Assembly (NCBI GenBank): GCA_028023455.1
Contig: JAQFVV010006238.1
Location: 6,766,572 to 6,830,571 of the forward strand
Reading direction: 5' to 3'
Origin: Epiperipatus broadwayi
Taxonomy: Eukaryota > Onychophora > Udeonychophora > Euonychophora > Peripatidae
Length of the DNA stretch: 64,000 nt
In this document: positions 10,013-21,224 of the stretch, in pieces
How the letters are laid out: each line of letters starts with the position of its first letter
Position numbering within the stretch: position 1 is the first letter of the stretch
Notes under the pieces: generated by a model
What the model was told of the DNA's origin: nothing
What the model saw: only the letters and a program-made list of their open reading frames with translations
The model's database searches: none
Program-made: the position numbers and the translations under genes

Positions 10013-11552
10013 TCTCATAGTACTTCTAGATAAGCATGTAAATATGTATTATAACACTTACTAGTATTTTTTTAAATGCTGCATTTTTTGTTAACAATAA
10101 TTACAGAGCAGGGAGCAAGCTACATGGTTCTGAAAGTTTGAATAATTACTATGCCATTATAAGAATGACTATTTTAAAATATTTTTTACAGGAAATTGTT
10201 TAAGTTTAATTATATGCTTATGAAATACAAAGTGCCATAAAAATAAGAAGTATGAACATATTTGAAAAATATATATTATATCTTCAGAATGATTATTACA
10301 CAGTTACATGTTGGATCCAGATTCAATTGAAATCATTTAATGAGGAATGTTTTGGTTGGAAATATGTCAAATAGTAAGTTAAATAAAAATTTCAACTACA
10401 TTGAAGAACACACATATTTTGGAATCTGATCGAAATTTTGGCAATCTATTAGAATATGTAATTTTTTCAAATCTTTAAATGAGACATCAACTAAAGATTT
10501 ACTATTACATTTCTCCAACAGATCAGCATGCTTGAGAATATGATCAGTAAAAAGAGAATGACTTGCATATAGAAGTGGAAAAATCAATGACATAGGTGGA
10601 ATGAGCTTTAGGATTGGACTAATAATAGCTTTGACATATTTTTAAGCACTGATTAGGACATAAATGATTGAGGACATATTAGATTAAGATTACCTTTATA
10701 AATAAAAAACAGGCAATCATAATTGATAGAAGATGTGTTAATGATCCCTAGATGAATGACTTTATTCTCGACATGAAGATATTTTAATCTAGTCTATATG
10801 GACACATCTCTTTAACACAAAATCCAGAATTACTAACATTCTTTTCCAAATAACTTTGATGATTAAATCCATATTTAAATATATAATAAACAAACACAAT
10901 TGTAGATAATTAAAATAAATTGAAGCTTATCATATTTTTAATGTGTCATCTACACTATTTATTCAGTCCCTGGAGAGCAAAAAACAAAAGAAGTAAGAAT
11001 TGTTTTATTCTCTATTTCCAACTGCCTAAAAGTAGATTAATCTGTTTATCAATATGTCAGCCTCATTTTTATTTAATTATTATTTTGATATTGCTTCAAT
11101 TAAGTTCATTTATTTACAATACTGGTATTTTCTTATTGCATATTTTAAATATGGATGTGACTGTTCAGGAATATTTAGAGAGAAAAAGAAATATTATGTA
11201 ATTACTTAGTGTGTTAATGAATTATATTAAAATGAACTTAATTAAAATAAGATGACTAAATTGATTATTTATAATTTAACATTAAATAAATTGTCTTACT
11301 GCTATTAATATCAGAAACAAGTCACTGCATTGAAATAGAGATGGTTATTTCCCTAGGCTGTAGAAAAGAAAGATTATAAAATGTCTTATAGAAATTGGGT
11401 AGATATTTTCACCATGTGATGACTAAAGAAATAATGTAGACAGTGCTTTGAAGATCTAACATTTTTTTCACATTTTTTATATTTACGATGCTGATGTGGG
11501 TTTACTGTCTTTTATTATATAACAAATATACTAATAAATAATTTATCTTTTA
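10013..11552. other. AT-rich region without recognised gene
   Basis: The only reading frames are short (65 codons minus strand at 10396-10593; 93 codons plus strand at 10920-11201). The first has ordinary-looking composition including LHILIDCQNFDQIPKYV, but I recognise no family, there is no neighbouring exon with splice sites, and I treat it as unsupported. Confidence 0.4.
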
Positions 11553-11580
11553 AATACCTATAATTGAAATGTCACATGGC

Positions 11581-11622
11581 TCTTCACTGATGAAGACCAC
11601 AAACCAGAAACTAGTCTGGGGA
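11581..11622 (+). ncRNA. Hammerhead motif (R3), core intact
   Basis: TCTTCA stem I strand, CTGATGA (11587-11593), GAAA (11607-11610), AC-TA-GT, C11616, TGGGGA. Stem I pairs 6 of 6 with two G-U pairs. Stem II is weakened to AGACC/ACC, so folding is less certain than in the 3877-3918 copy. Confidence 0.6.
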
Positions 11623-11692
11623 TATTGGATGAGTAGGCACTTGATTGGAGATTTTATGCACAAGCTAGGTGCAGTGCTCTCAGATCCAAAGC

Positions 11693-11734
11693 TTCTCACT
11701 GATGAAGGCCACAATCCCGAAACTAGTCTGGGGA
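11693..11734 (+). ncRNA. Hammerhead motif (R3), core intact, second in tandem
   Basis: TTCTCA, CTGATGA (11699-11705), stem II region with GGCC/CCC, GAAA (11719-11722), AC-TA-GT, C11728, TGGGGA. Stem I 6 of 6 with two G-U. The base before GAAA is C, where most R3 copies have A. Confidence 0.6.
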
Positions 11735-12257
11735 TATTAGATGAGTAGGTACTAGATAGGGATTTTATGCACAAGCCCTCAGACATCAATCCAGAAACTA
11801 GTCTGGGAATATTGGATGAGTAGGCACTAGATAGGGATTTTACGCACAAGCCTTCTGGCATCCATTGATTACTCTGGTTGGCACAGGGCGGCACTACTGT
11901 ATGGAGAGAGTTTTGCCTTGTTATAATTGAAATGGAAATAACTGCATTCCATTGAGCTATGTGACACCAAAACCATGACAAAACGGATGATTTTTGACAT
12001 CGTGTAATTCAGTGGGAGGTAATTCTTTCTATTTCAATAAAATATATAACTAATAGTTTCAATTCAATATTACTTGATTGAAGCATATGAAGAAAGACAT
12101 TTTAAAAAGGTAAGTAAACAACACTGTTCAATTGGCTCATATCACTGTAAACAGCTACAACAATAGTACAAAACTGTCACCAATTGCAAGCTTTCATAAT
12201 CAGTGGATGTAGGAAGGTTTGTGAAAAAATCACTATCAAATATCTATTCATACAACT

Positions 12258-12299
12258 TCCCTAGACAAGTTTCAAGCTTGTGGATTTCATCAGTAAAAA
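12258..12299 (-). ncRNA. Hammerhead motif (R3, left arm), A-U closed stem II
   Basis: Minus-strand core CTGATGA (12293-12287), GAAA (12273-12270), C17 at 12264, stem I TTTTTA with TAGGGA (6 pairs, three of them G-U). Here stem II opens with A and closes with T, so the core-proximal pair is A-U. This suggests the A-A appositions in other copies are decay from an A-U ancestor. Confidence 0.6.
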
Positions 12300-12377
12300 G
12301 CTTTGGATTTGAGAGTACTGCTGGAAGATTGCATTTAGATCCTAAGATTCTGGATGCAGCACTCTCAGATCCAAGGC

Positions 12378-12419
12378 TCCTCACTGATGAAATCCACAAG
12401 CTAGAAACTAGTCAGGGAA
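12378..12419 (+). ncRNA. Hammerhead motif (R3, right arm), stem I damaged
   Basis: CTGATGA (12384-12390), GAAA (12404-12407), AC-TA-GT, C12413, then AGGGAA. The first base of stem I is A opposite A, and the distal end no longer pairs. Core nucleotides remain correct. Confidence 0.52.
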
Positions 12420-12570
12420 TTGGATGAGTACACACTTGATAGGGATTTTATGCACAAATCTTCCTGCATCCATTGATTATGAATGCTTGTACTTGGTGGC
12501 ACTACTGTATAGAAAATTTGGTACTTTTATTAAGAGCATGTGTAAGCATATGAAATGGTGATAATGTGAT

Positions 12571-13800
12571 GATTTTATGGAAAACAACTACACGTAAGTA
12601 AGTGAAACAAAAAATAACTTTTTGCAAATAATTATATAGTTCAGTTGATAAAACACAAATATGTCATTAAGCATTACAAAATAATAAATTAATCTGCTTT
12701 TTAACCTTTTCTGCAATAAGATTTATATTAGTTCAAACATTCAAAGGATCAAAAGAATTAATAATTTCTAAAGAAAAACTGGATTTGGTGGTTTTCATTT
12801 TTTTCCATTCAATTATAATAATAGTAATTTTATTTTGAATTTTTTAAGATGTAAAAGGTTATTTTCTTTAATCAATTCAAAACTTCTGACTTTAGTAGAT
12901 AACCAACAAAACATTACATAACATTAACTTAGCAAACTTTCTCTATTTTGTTGCATGTTGTGTAAGCTTGAATAACCAATGGATGCTAGATGGATAAGAC
13001 AGCTCTGGGTGAGGGTGTACTAAGCATGACCATTCAGCATCTATTAACTTCTACAACTTACACAAAATGAAGAAAAATAGGAAGAATACACACATTTGCT
13101 AATGAGTTCAGTACTTACAAGATGGTTTTCTGCTACAAAGATCTTGTTTTGAGATACTATTTTAGTAATAACTCTGTCGCAAAAATGTAATAAATTCAAG
13201 GCAATAATAGTATTGTAAATTTCGAGAAAATAATAATGATAGTTGAAGGCTTTTGTTGCTAAGACATTTATAAGATGTTTGAGCACACTTAAAGCATCAG
13301 AACTGAAATTGACTTAAGCACCCTACACCCATAGTCTGATACCTTACCACATGTAAAGTGGAGAAAATACTAAAAATATTAAATGCCAATATTTTATTTG
13401 AATATTTAGTGTTAATATTGTCCCTAATTTATTGATACAAGATTCTTTATAAATAAAGACATTAAATAATAATCAAGTAGTTTATTACTATAGAATTCAT
13501 AAAAAAATGGAATGCCAGAAGTGGGAAAACAGAATGACCTTATGCAATGAAGTATAATTTTCTCATAAGGTAAAAAACAATTCAATATAATATATATCTG
13601 AATATTGATGAAATATTCAGATTTTCTGAATTGATATGGTATTCTTCAATGTCACTAAACTATGATAGAAGTAAGAGCATTGAGTTAGCACAGCTGCCAA
13701 ATTAAAATTGTCCCATGTGCTTGTTTTCATTTAAAGCTTTCAATAGTTAATTCCAATAAAAGCTTGATTATCTTAATGTATAAATAAAACATATTTTATT
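12571..13800. other. Unclassified region
   Basis: A short R3-like scrap (TAAGCTTGAATAACCAATGG, about 12964) is the only homology I see. The 80-codon minus-strand frame at 13044-13286 is not recognisable. Confidence 0.4.
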
Positions 13801-14225
13801 AAAAAACCCACTTATTTAATATGGGGAGTAATGCACTACCCTCCCCTTTGTTTTCAACCCCAATCTGGGTTGTTATATTTAACTTATGGTTGAAGTTAAA
13901 AAAAAAAAATTTTGATTGTTTTTCAAATTAAATAAAAATGCTCATCATAAAATATTTTTATATATGTATTATTTTTTTTATTTTTTAGTCTTCAGATATT
14001 TTGCAATGGACTTCCTATATTTATTTACTTTCAAATTTAAAATCTGAGAATAGAAACAATGCTACCATATTTTTAGATTTCTTTGTACAGGAGAACTCCC
14101 TTTAAATCAACAAGTTTTAATTAAACCATCAAGAGAAATTAAGATTTTATTCTTTATTTCATTTTCTTTCTAATTTAATTAATTGTAAAACTTTTTAATG
14201 AATTGATCAAGAAATTCAATGAATA

Positions 14226-14455
14226 TGTATTTTAAAAATATATACTGCCATCTAGTGTGCACCTCCGAAAGTGTATGTTAAATATATTTACTGCCATCTA
14301 GTATGCACCACTGAAAGTGTATGTTAAACATATATACTGCCATGTAGTGTGCATCACTGAAAGTGCATGTTAAACATATATACTGCCATCTCGTGTGTAC
14401 CAACTAAAGTATATGTTAAACATATATACTGCCATCTAGTGTGAACCACTGGAAA
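14226..14455 (+). repeat. 56-bp minisatellite, block A
   Basis: About five imperfect copies of a unit of about 56 bp containing ATACTGCCATCTAGTGTGCA and GTATGTTAAACATAT. The block is followed by a distinctive flank (CCAATACCAATGCATTTTGAAAATGG, then TTAGGCTGACC) that recurs after block B. Confidence 0.85.
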
Positions 14456-15064
14456 CTTACTAAACCAATACCAATGCATTTTGAAAATGGTTCTGTCAAT
14501 ACCATTAGGCTGACCAACCAGTTTGACAACAACTATTTCATTATCATATTGATTGTTACTGATACCTAACTTATGTTCAATACTGAAAGAAATTTATTCA
14601 ATAAAAATATATGATAATAATCAGTTACAAGATTTGACTCAAATAAGCAAACAAACATACAAAACAAGTTTTTGAGATAGATAAAAGTGTTTTCAAAAAA
14701 AGATTCTATAAATTTATATTTATAAAAAAATCTGGGTTGAAATAAACACGTTTATTATTATAGTTTTAATAGATTCTATTACTTTTTTGTCAATAGTTAT
14801 TTTTTAAAAATATTCTGACGCTAATAAAGGCATAAAGATATAATAAATTTTTTACATCTAAGAATAAAAAGTGAAAATATCTATTTATATTTAGTCAATA
14901 GACTTTATAGCATAATTAGTAATACCTTCACAAGTTAAATACATGTCTTTAAATTCAAACTCATCCCATTTGAAGCTTAGAAGATTTAAAGTTACAAATT
15001 GCATTAATAAATTTGTTTTAGAATAAATAAGTAAATACTTTTTAGTAAATTAATCATGATATCC
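14456..15064. other. Spacer between minisatellite blocks
   Basis: Starts with the shared flank (to about 14600). The rest is AT-rich. Weak resemblance of 14900-15060 to the stretch before block A suggests that minisatellite and flanks were duplicated as one unit, followed by divergence. Confidence 0.45.
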
Positions 15065-15252
15065 AATAAAAGTGTGTTTTAAAAAATGTATTGTCATCTA
15101 GTGTGTACCACTAAAAGTGTATGTTAAACATATATATTGCCATCTAGTGTGCAGCACAGAAAATGTATGTTAAACATATGCCATCCAGTGTGCACTACTT
15201 AAAATTTATTTTGAAAATATATACTGCCATCTAGTGTGCATCACTGAAAACT
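15065..15252 (+). repeat. 56-bp minisatellite, block B
   Basis: About four copies of the same unit as block A, one shortened. Downstream, AATATCAATGCATATTGAAA and AATAGGCTGACTGATCAG repeat the flank of block A. Period and order of sequence variants differ, so the two blocks have evolved separately since duplication. Confidence 0.8.
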
Positions 15253-15819
15253 TACAAAATTAATATCAATGCATATTGAAATTTGGCCGGCCAATATCAA
15301 TAGGCTGACTGATCAGTTAAATATTTCATTGTTATATGGACTTCCTATCAGATATATGATGCATAGGCAATAATCAACCACATCTTGAAAAATAAACAGA
15401 CTACATGTTCAGCAGAGAATATATGTAAAAGTATTTGGAGATCACGATTGTTTTTTCTTAGCCATTGCAAAATTCACTTATATTTTTATTCTTGTCTTAT
15501 TTTCAAATGCATTTTTATTCCAAATATATACAGTTTAATGGAGGAAAGAAAGTAATGAATTCAAAATCTATGATTTCTGAGTCAAATACCACTCCAGAAA
15601 AGAAATAAAAAGAAAGCAGTTTGGTCAATTGAATGAAATTAGTATGTTCTACCAGTCATAAAGGTTCATAAATAAAACCAGGTAAACAATGAGAGAAGAA
15701 ACAAGCTTGTGGTTAAGACTTGTAGAGGTCCCTACCTTCACATTTTTAACCACACAAGCTTTAGGTTTATTGCCTTAGTAAATATTACTTACTAATTATA
15801 ATAATAAACAGTAGCAAAT
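15253..15819. other. Unclassified region
   Basis: After the shared minisatellite flank (to about 15360) no feature is supported. Confidence 0.4.
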
Positions 15820-16125
15820 TTTCCATACAGTAATGCCATGAAGTTGCAAGCCTTAGTAATCAATAATTTCAAGAAGTTCCATGCATAAAATCCCTAACTA
15901 GTACCTACTCACCCAATATTCCAGACTAGTTTCTAGCTTGTGGCTTTCATCAATGATGAGTTTTGGATATGAAAGCACTGCTAGAAACTAGTTGGGGGAA
16001 TACTGAATGAATAGACAATAAATAGTGATTTTATGCACAAACCTCTTTGCATCCATATGGGTGGGAGAATTTGCTACTGTTTTAGTAGCATGCGCAAGTA
16101 TAGGAAACGGCGATCATGTGACGCA
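15820..16125. mobile_element. R3 foldback element, ribozyme in left arm
   Basis: Left arm: GTAATCAATAATTTC, GCATAAAATCCCTAACTAG, then a minus-strand ribozyme (15918-15960). Right arm: only the 3' half of the ribozyme (GAAACTAGTTGGGGG) and GATTTTATGCACAAACC, ending near GATCATGTGACG. This is the mirror image of the 3554-4034 element. The ribozyme core reads TTGATGA, so C3 is lost. Confidence 0.62.
15918..15960 (-). ncRNA. Hammerhead motif (R3), C3 mutated
   Basis: Minus strand TTGATGA (15953-15947), stem II AAGC/GCT with CACAA loop, GAAAC, TAGTC, TGGAAT. The stem II arms AAGC and GCTA keep three pairs, again pointing to an A-U closed ancestor. Predicted inactive. Confidence 0.45.
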
Positions 16126-16838
16126 ATTTTAATAATAAGATAATTTAATTATTAATACTGTATAAAAAATTAAATCAGTATTACGTTTACTACGTTATTT
16201 TGTTAATCAGCTTGGTTGTATATAGAATTATAAGGTTATTAAATAAAATTACCTCATGAAAAAGAATATTTTAACTCACAGTATTTATGAATTACGTAAC
16301 TGCACATATAGTTAACGATGATAGACACAACATTCCAAACATAATTGAAGTTTGTAACATTTTACATTAAGAGCAACTTGAGTAAATTTAAAACTATAAA
16401 AAATACTTTTAAAGTTGTTATTAAAAAGTGACTTTTGAAACCTATTAGTGTTTTTAAAAGTTTATAGACAGCTGGTTAAATGATGAGATGGGTAATGTCA
16501 TGTCATAGGTGAGACAGAGAAGCGGCTGTCTCAGATGCCTCATTAAAAGAAATGCCAAAAGGTGTTCCAGTTGAGAGAAAAAAAAGTAAAATAAATTGAA
16601 TATAAAAATTCTTACTTAAGCAAATGCTAAGATAGGCATTATTAAATATTAAATATTTAATAACAAATTATTGCTACAGAAAAGTTAATAGCTCACAAAA
16701 TTTTAAATAAACACATAAAAGAAAAACCCAGGTTGTAATACATGTATTTATATTTCACTGAATGGTTTTGTATATGTAGTAAAACACACATTTAGTTTTT
16801 TTTTATATCTGTTTATTTTAAAAAACCACAGTGAAATA
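16126..16838. other. Unclassified AT-rich spacer
   Basis: No supported features. Confidence 0.45.
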
Positions 16839-16842
16839 TAAT

Positions 16843-17200
16843 CAGACCATCAAATATCACATGATCACAAACTTTATGCTTACACAAGCTGTTTTTCCCA
16901 GAGATAAAACTCTCCATACAGTAGCACCACTTAGTGCAAGCCAGAGTAATCAATGGATGCAGGAAGGTTTGTGTATAAAATCCCTATCTAGTGCTGACCC
17001 ATTCAATATCCCTAGCCTAATTACTAGCTTGTGGCTTTCAACAGTGAGGAGCACTGCACCTAGATCTTAGGGTCTAATGCAATCCTCCACCAGCCACCTT
17101 TTACTTTTATTTAGCTAACTATAAAGATTTGAGACCAAAATGAAAACTCAATAATGTTTTTCATCTAAGCTCATTAGCTTGGTGCTTTTGGTTTTTTACT
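16843..17200 (-). mobile_element. R3 element, minus orientation, decayed ribozyme
   Basis: Begins CCATCAAATATCACATGATCAC, then GCTTACACAAGCTGTTTTTCCCAGAG, GTAATCAATGGATGCAGG and ATAAAATCCCTATCTAG. The ribozyme (about 17005-17055, minus strand) reads CTGTTGA and GTAAT where CTGATGA and GAAAC are expected, so both core strands are damaged. The interior 17055-17200 is the reverse of the R3 body (CACTGCACCTAGATCTTAGG). Confidence 0.62.
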
Positions 17201-17205
17201 ATTCA

Positions 17206-17482
17206 CAGGTATTAAACCATCAAACATCACACAATCACCATTCTTTATGCTTACACAAGCTGTTTTTCACAGAGACAAAACTCTCCATACAGTAGTGCTA
17301 CTCAGATACATGGCTCCTCACTGATAAAAGACACAATCTAGAAACTAGTCTGAGGATATTGGATGAATAGGCACTAGATAGGGATTTTATGGACAAACCT
17401 TCCTGCATCCATTGATTACTCTGGTTTGCACTTTATGGTGCTATTGTATGGAGAGTTTTGCCTCTGTGAAAAGTATAATCAG
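17206..17482 (+). mobile_element. R3 element, plus orientation
   Basis: Left terminus ACCATCAAACATCACACAATCACC and GCTTACACAAGCTGTTTTTCACAGAG match the start of 16843. The right arm holds GCATCCATTGATTACTCTGG and GGAGAGTTTTGCCTCTGTGAAAA, complementary to the left arm. The ribozyme lies at 17315-17356. The element is compact because most of the body is missing. Confidence 0.65.
17315..17356 (+). ncRNA. Hammerhead motif (R3), G8A with compensated stem I
   Basis: TCCTCA, CTGATAA (17321-17327), GAAA (17341-17344), AC-TA-GT, C17350, TGAGGA. Relative to other R3 copies, stem I has G changed to A opposite T, turning a G-U wobble into A-U, so all six pairs are Watson-Crick. G8 is A, which should abolish cleavage. 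Confidence 0.55.
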
Positions 17483-20279
17483 TTTGTCTGAAAATCTATG
17501 ATAATTGGTATTCTATTTGTAATTGTATACTGGATTATTTCCATGATTTACTTTAATTGTTGAATGTTTTTTTTTTCAAAAAATTTGAACTTTAAAGAAC
17601 TTTTCAAAATAACATACCAATTAATATGCAAGACAAAGTTTAAATTGCTATTATTCTTGAAAATGTTGCATTTTGATGCAGTTGGTGGAGCTTCTGACAT
17701 AGGATCTGAAAGTCCCATGATTGATTCTGGTAGTGGCAGGTTTAGGGCTCGATCTTCTTGTAAACTCCCATAAAGTTATAATTTTTATTTTATTTTTATG
17801 AATGGTTGAATGTATGTTACATTTAATTAACCAAATCATATATTGGATACATAGAGCTGTTCAATTAACCAAACAAAAATATCTTATTTTCTTGAGCTGA
17901 TAATATCAAGAATTTTTTGCTCTTCTTTTGTAAACCTAATACTGACCCAGACTATATAGGGAAATCTTCATAATATGTACAGTTCTAGTAAACAAATAAC
18001 TAATTAACTTTGCACTATATATATATATATATTAATGGGTATTGCATTGATTTGCCATAACCTTAATTTGAATTCAAACAAAAAAAACTGTATCTGAATA
18101 TTCTTAAAGAAAATTTAATAATTTCTAGAACTGTGATCTTCATTCCATTCTTCTATCTTAAGCATGCATAAGCAATGATTATATATAGTATACTGCTTTA
18201 AATTTTTTATCTAGACTGGTAAGTTTCTAGAATTTGCCTTTATTAACAGAGACTATAATTCAATCCTAGAACAGATGCACCTTTACTTTTTTAAACTCTT
18301 CAAGACAATAACATGAAATTAAAAAAAATCTTATATTTTAAATCCAATCTATAGAGTTGAAAAATAGAAACGGACTGCAGTTGTTATAGAAAAGTGATCT
18401 CAAAGTATATAGAGGCTAACCTTATGCAAGTGAATCAGTTTGAGTTTGAAATCTTTGGGTTTTTAAATTTCAGATTAATAGCTTGAAAACTGTAATGAAG
18501 TTTAAAAGATAACTCCTAGGTGTATGAGTGCATTAGTTCTACTTTTGAAAATTAGTCTCTAAGGCAATGGCTGGTCTGGAAATGGGGTTTTATAGCCCTT
18601 TTACACCCTGGCATTTATTGATTATTCAAAGTGTCAGTTGATGACTTCGGAAAAGAGTAAGATAATTAACTATTCTTGGAAGCATATAAGTAAATGTATG
18701 AGCTTAGTAATTATGGACCCGGTTCAAAGCAAGTCTAACTTCTTTATAATATTAGTAAATAAATATTAGATGTTGATGGATCAAGAAAATATTTACAGAT
18801 AACAATTTTAATAATGTAATCGTTGATTTTCCAATAGAAAACAAATATGCTGTTTGCTGTACAATGAAATTTAGGAAGAGGATGCTTATGATAATTTTGC
18901 ATATCATCTTCATCCTTGTTTTATGTGTAGTTGTATTAAAATGCATAAAACAATCTACATTAAAAGTTATCTTTTTAATTATTTTTTTAATAATTATTTT
19001 TTAAATAAAGTGTTATTATTATAGCATAAAATAAAATGGCTACAGCTGAATAAATTATGAATTCAAAGGCACACCAACGGTGCAAGCCAAATAAGATTCA
19101 TACTTTAGCTGAGGGTAATTAGATGACTTCTGTATTTAATTGTATAAAAAAATGGTGTAACTATAAATTATGTGAAATATCTCATGTTTTTTCCAACATT
19201 TTTTCAACTTCTTAATATGAGCTGCATTACATAATTAATTGATTAGTCAAACATTCATTAAGTAATGGAATATTCCAATTGTTTTTGTAATAATAACAAA
19301 ACAATTTTATGCCAATTATTTAAAATTATTAGATGGGTAGTATGAAATCAAGAGCAAAAATGACTTCAAAGCTCAATCACTCACATTTTTGGTCAGACTT
19401 AATAAAACAATAAAGTAATAACCATTCAGTTGTTTTTTACAGTGGAAGAATAGAGAATTTGAGAATCAAAAGTTTTTGGATTAAGGATTTTAATAATTGG
19501 CTGTGGGTCATGTGACACTGGATTACTCGAAAGTATTCAAATATCATTAGATCATAACTTATCAGTAGATTACTTACTTTATCTTATACAGTGTAGCACA
19601 GAACAGAGTGATAGACGAAGAGATAAAGATTTCTTTAAGTAAAGTTCAACGTATCAAATGTCACATGCCTTCCCAAGTAACTAATCATTTGACTGGGTAA
19701 AATTGAAAGCTATTGCATGACTTTTATTTAACACTTAGCAATTGTGCAGATGTTGATAAAATGGCTTTATTAAGAAAATAATTGAAGTGCTTTCATTATT
19801 GTGACAATCGTTTATTAATTCTTTTAATCCCCCTCCCCTATAACTTTATCATTATTTTTAAAAAAATTAAAAAGCCATTATTACTCTATTTGAATATAAT
19901 GGTTTTTATTATATTTCGTTTCACTAATGGTTTTGACTATCCACAGTTTTCATTAGAGCTTCTTTAAATTTGTTTAAACATTTTTAAAAAGGGCGGGGGG
20001 GGGGGGGACAACAGCAACTGCAAAAAATCAACAAAAAATTGTGACAAAAAAAAGGAATAAAATTATTTGGAGATTTAAAATATATAAGAAAACAAAATTA
20101 AACAATGGCAATATTAGGCTAGCAACTAAAAAAGGTGGTTAAACCAAGTGTCAATAGATATAGATATTGGAATGTAAAACACAATCGAAAATATTAGCTA
20201 AGAAGAAATAAGAAACAAAGAACAATCAATCGCCTGTTGTTCAGAGATCATATGAGAATTCATATAAAGTTTAATCACT
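17483..20279. other. AT-rich desert
   Basis: No gene found. A relic at about 18550-18635 (GGCTGGTCTGG, GGGGTTTTATAGCCC, CTGGCATTTATTGATTATTC) resembles the 3' half of an R3 element. A pure run of 13 G lies at 19995-20007. Confidence 0.45.
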
Positions 20280-20620
20280 GAAACTGACAGAATTAAGCTG
20301 TGACATATGGACATGGAATCTGCCACTCGACCATTGTTCTAATTCTCACAGGATGAAGACATAGTCAAGATTAAGGAAGATATAAATATTTTGGCTATTA
20401 TCTATGGTATTAAACTTCAGAGTCTATCCTTATTCTATTGAATTAAATAATTTAGGATACAGTGAGAGCTAATAAAGAAAGACAAAAGATTAAGTTGTGA
20501 TTTATGGATCTTGAGCTCTGGAATCCACAACTGCTCTAAATAATGAAGATATAATCAAGATCAAAAAAATATAAATAATTCAGCTGTTGTCTATGGATTT
20601 AAATTCCAGTGTCTACCATT
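20280..20620 (-). repeat. Tandem pair of SINE-containing units
   Basis: Two direct copies of about 200 bp share AGATTAAG-TGTGA-ATATGGA, GGAATC-C, GAAGA-ATA-TCAAGAT and ATCTATGG. In each, the minus strand contains a tRNA-like head: at 20345-20290 it reads AATGGTCGAGTGGCAGATTCC. The same head occurs at 31745-31850, 35320-35410 and 55470-55560. Confidence 0.5.
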
Positions 20621-20824
20621 TTCCCTTTGCTTTAAACAACAAAGAATGAAGTGAGAAAATAATCAAGAAAGTTATAAAATTTATTTTAAATACAAAACCG
20701 TAAAAATAAAAATATTCCAGTCCTCTCTTTTTTTCCAGTCTTTTCTGATTATATCTCAATTTACAAATTAGTACAAAGGCAAATTAAAACTGAAATTAAC
20801 ATGGTAAATAGTAATTACAAGTGT

Positions 20825-20960
20825 ATAACCCTGCACACTTTGGCATAGTCAGTAAGAGATTAAGGTTCCAGGATCGACTCTGACACTCGTAGGCCTAGAC
20901 TTCAAACTTTTTGTCAACTCCCAGAGCAATAATGCTATACGCTTTCTTTTTTTACAAGCA
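20825..20960 (+). mobile_element. tRNA-derived SINE
   Basis: TTTGGCATAGTCAGTAAGAG followed by GGTTCCAGGATCGACTCTGAC has A- and B-box spacing. The tail TTTTTGTCAACTCCCAGAGCAATAA resembles TTTTTACAAACTCTTAAGCAATAA at 60885, so head and tail together define a family. Not a functional tRNA. Confidence 0.55.
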
Positions 20961-21224
20961 GATAAATGTTTACACCAAAAAATATTATAGAAAAATATGA
21001 AATTTTAATTTTACAATTTACAGATATTGATAAAACATAACAAATATTGTTAAAAATTCTTAAGAAAATTTGTAATTTATGTATACATCTATAAGTTTAT
21101 CCATTAATTCAATGACTAGCTTTGTTTTTAACCATCATGTATTTTAATATTACATGAATCTTCATTAAATTTAATCTTCTCATAATACATACTGTTTGTA
21201 TTCTTTAAATATATATTACTAAAA

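Larger units (their letters stand above)
11553..11990 (+). mobile_element. R3 element with tandem hammerhead segments
   Basis: Three successive copies of a segment of about 90-115 bp begin near 11581, 11693 and 11791: ribozyme, GATATTGGATGAGTAGGCAC, GATTTTATGCACAAGC. The third lacks the ribozyme's 5' half. The outer ends, GTCACATGGCTC near 11571 and the mirrored GAGCTATGTGAC near 11954, look like terminal inverted repeats. Tandem monomers of a hammerhead unit are typical of retrozyme-like repeats. Confidence 0.7.
12185..12570. mobile_element. R3 foldback element with two opposed hammerheads
   Basis: Both arms carry a ribozyme: the left on the minus strand (12258-12299), the right on the plus strand (12378-12419), with about 80 bases between them. 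Outside, TGCAAGCTTTCATAATCAGTGGATG mirrors CATCCATTGATTATGAATGCTTG. The right end reads GATAATGTGATG, close to the terminal motif of the other R3 elements. The short open frame across 12203-12427 is a by-product of the repeat. Confidence 0.7.

Noticed and set aside
10396-10593. 65-codon minus-strand frame with normal-looking residues
   Set aside because: No recognisable family, no flanking exons, and length expected by chance.
11550-11981. 143-codon minus-strand frame with repeated KSLSSTYSSNIPRLVSG
   Set aside because: The repeated peptide is the reverse reading of the tandem R3 hammerhead segments. It is not maintained in other R3 copies.
16981-17055. Active hammerhead in the 16843 R3 element
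   Set aside because: Both core strands are mutated (CTGTTGA, GTAAT), so only a relic is called.
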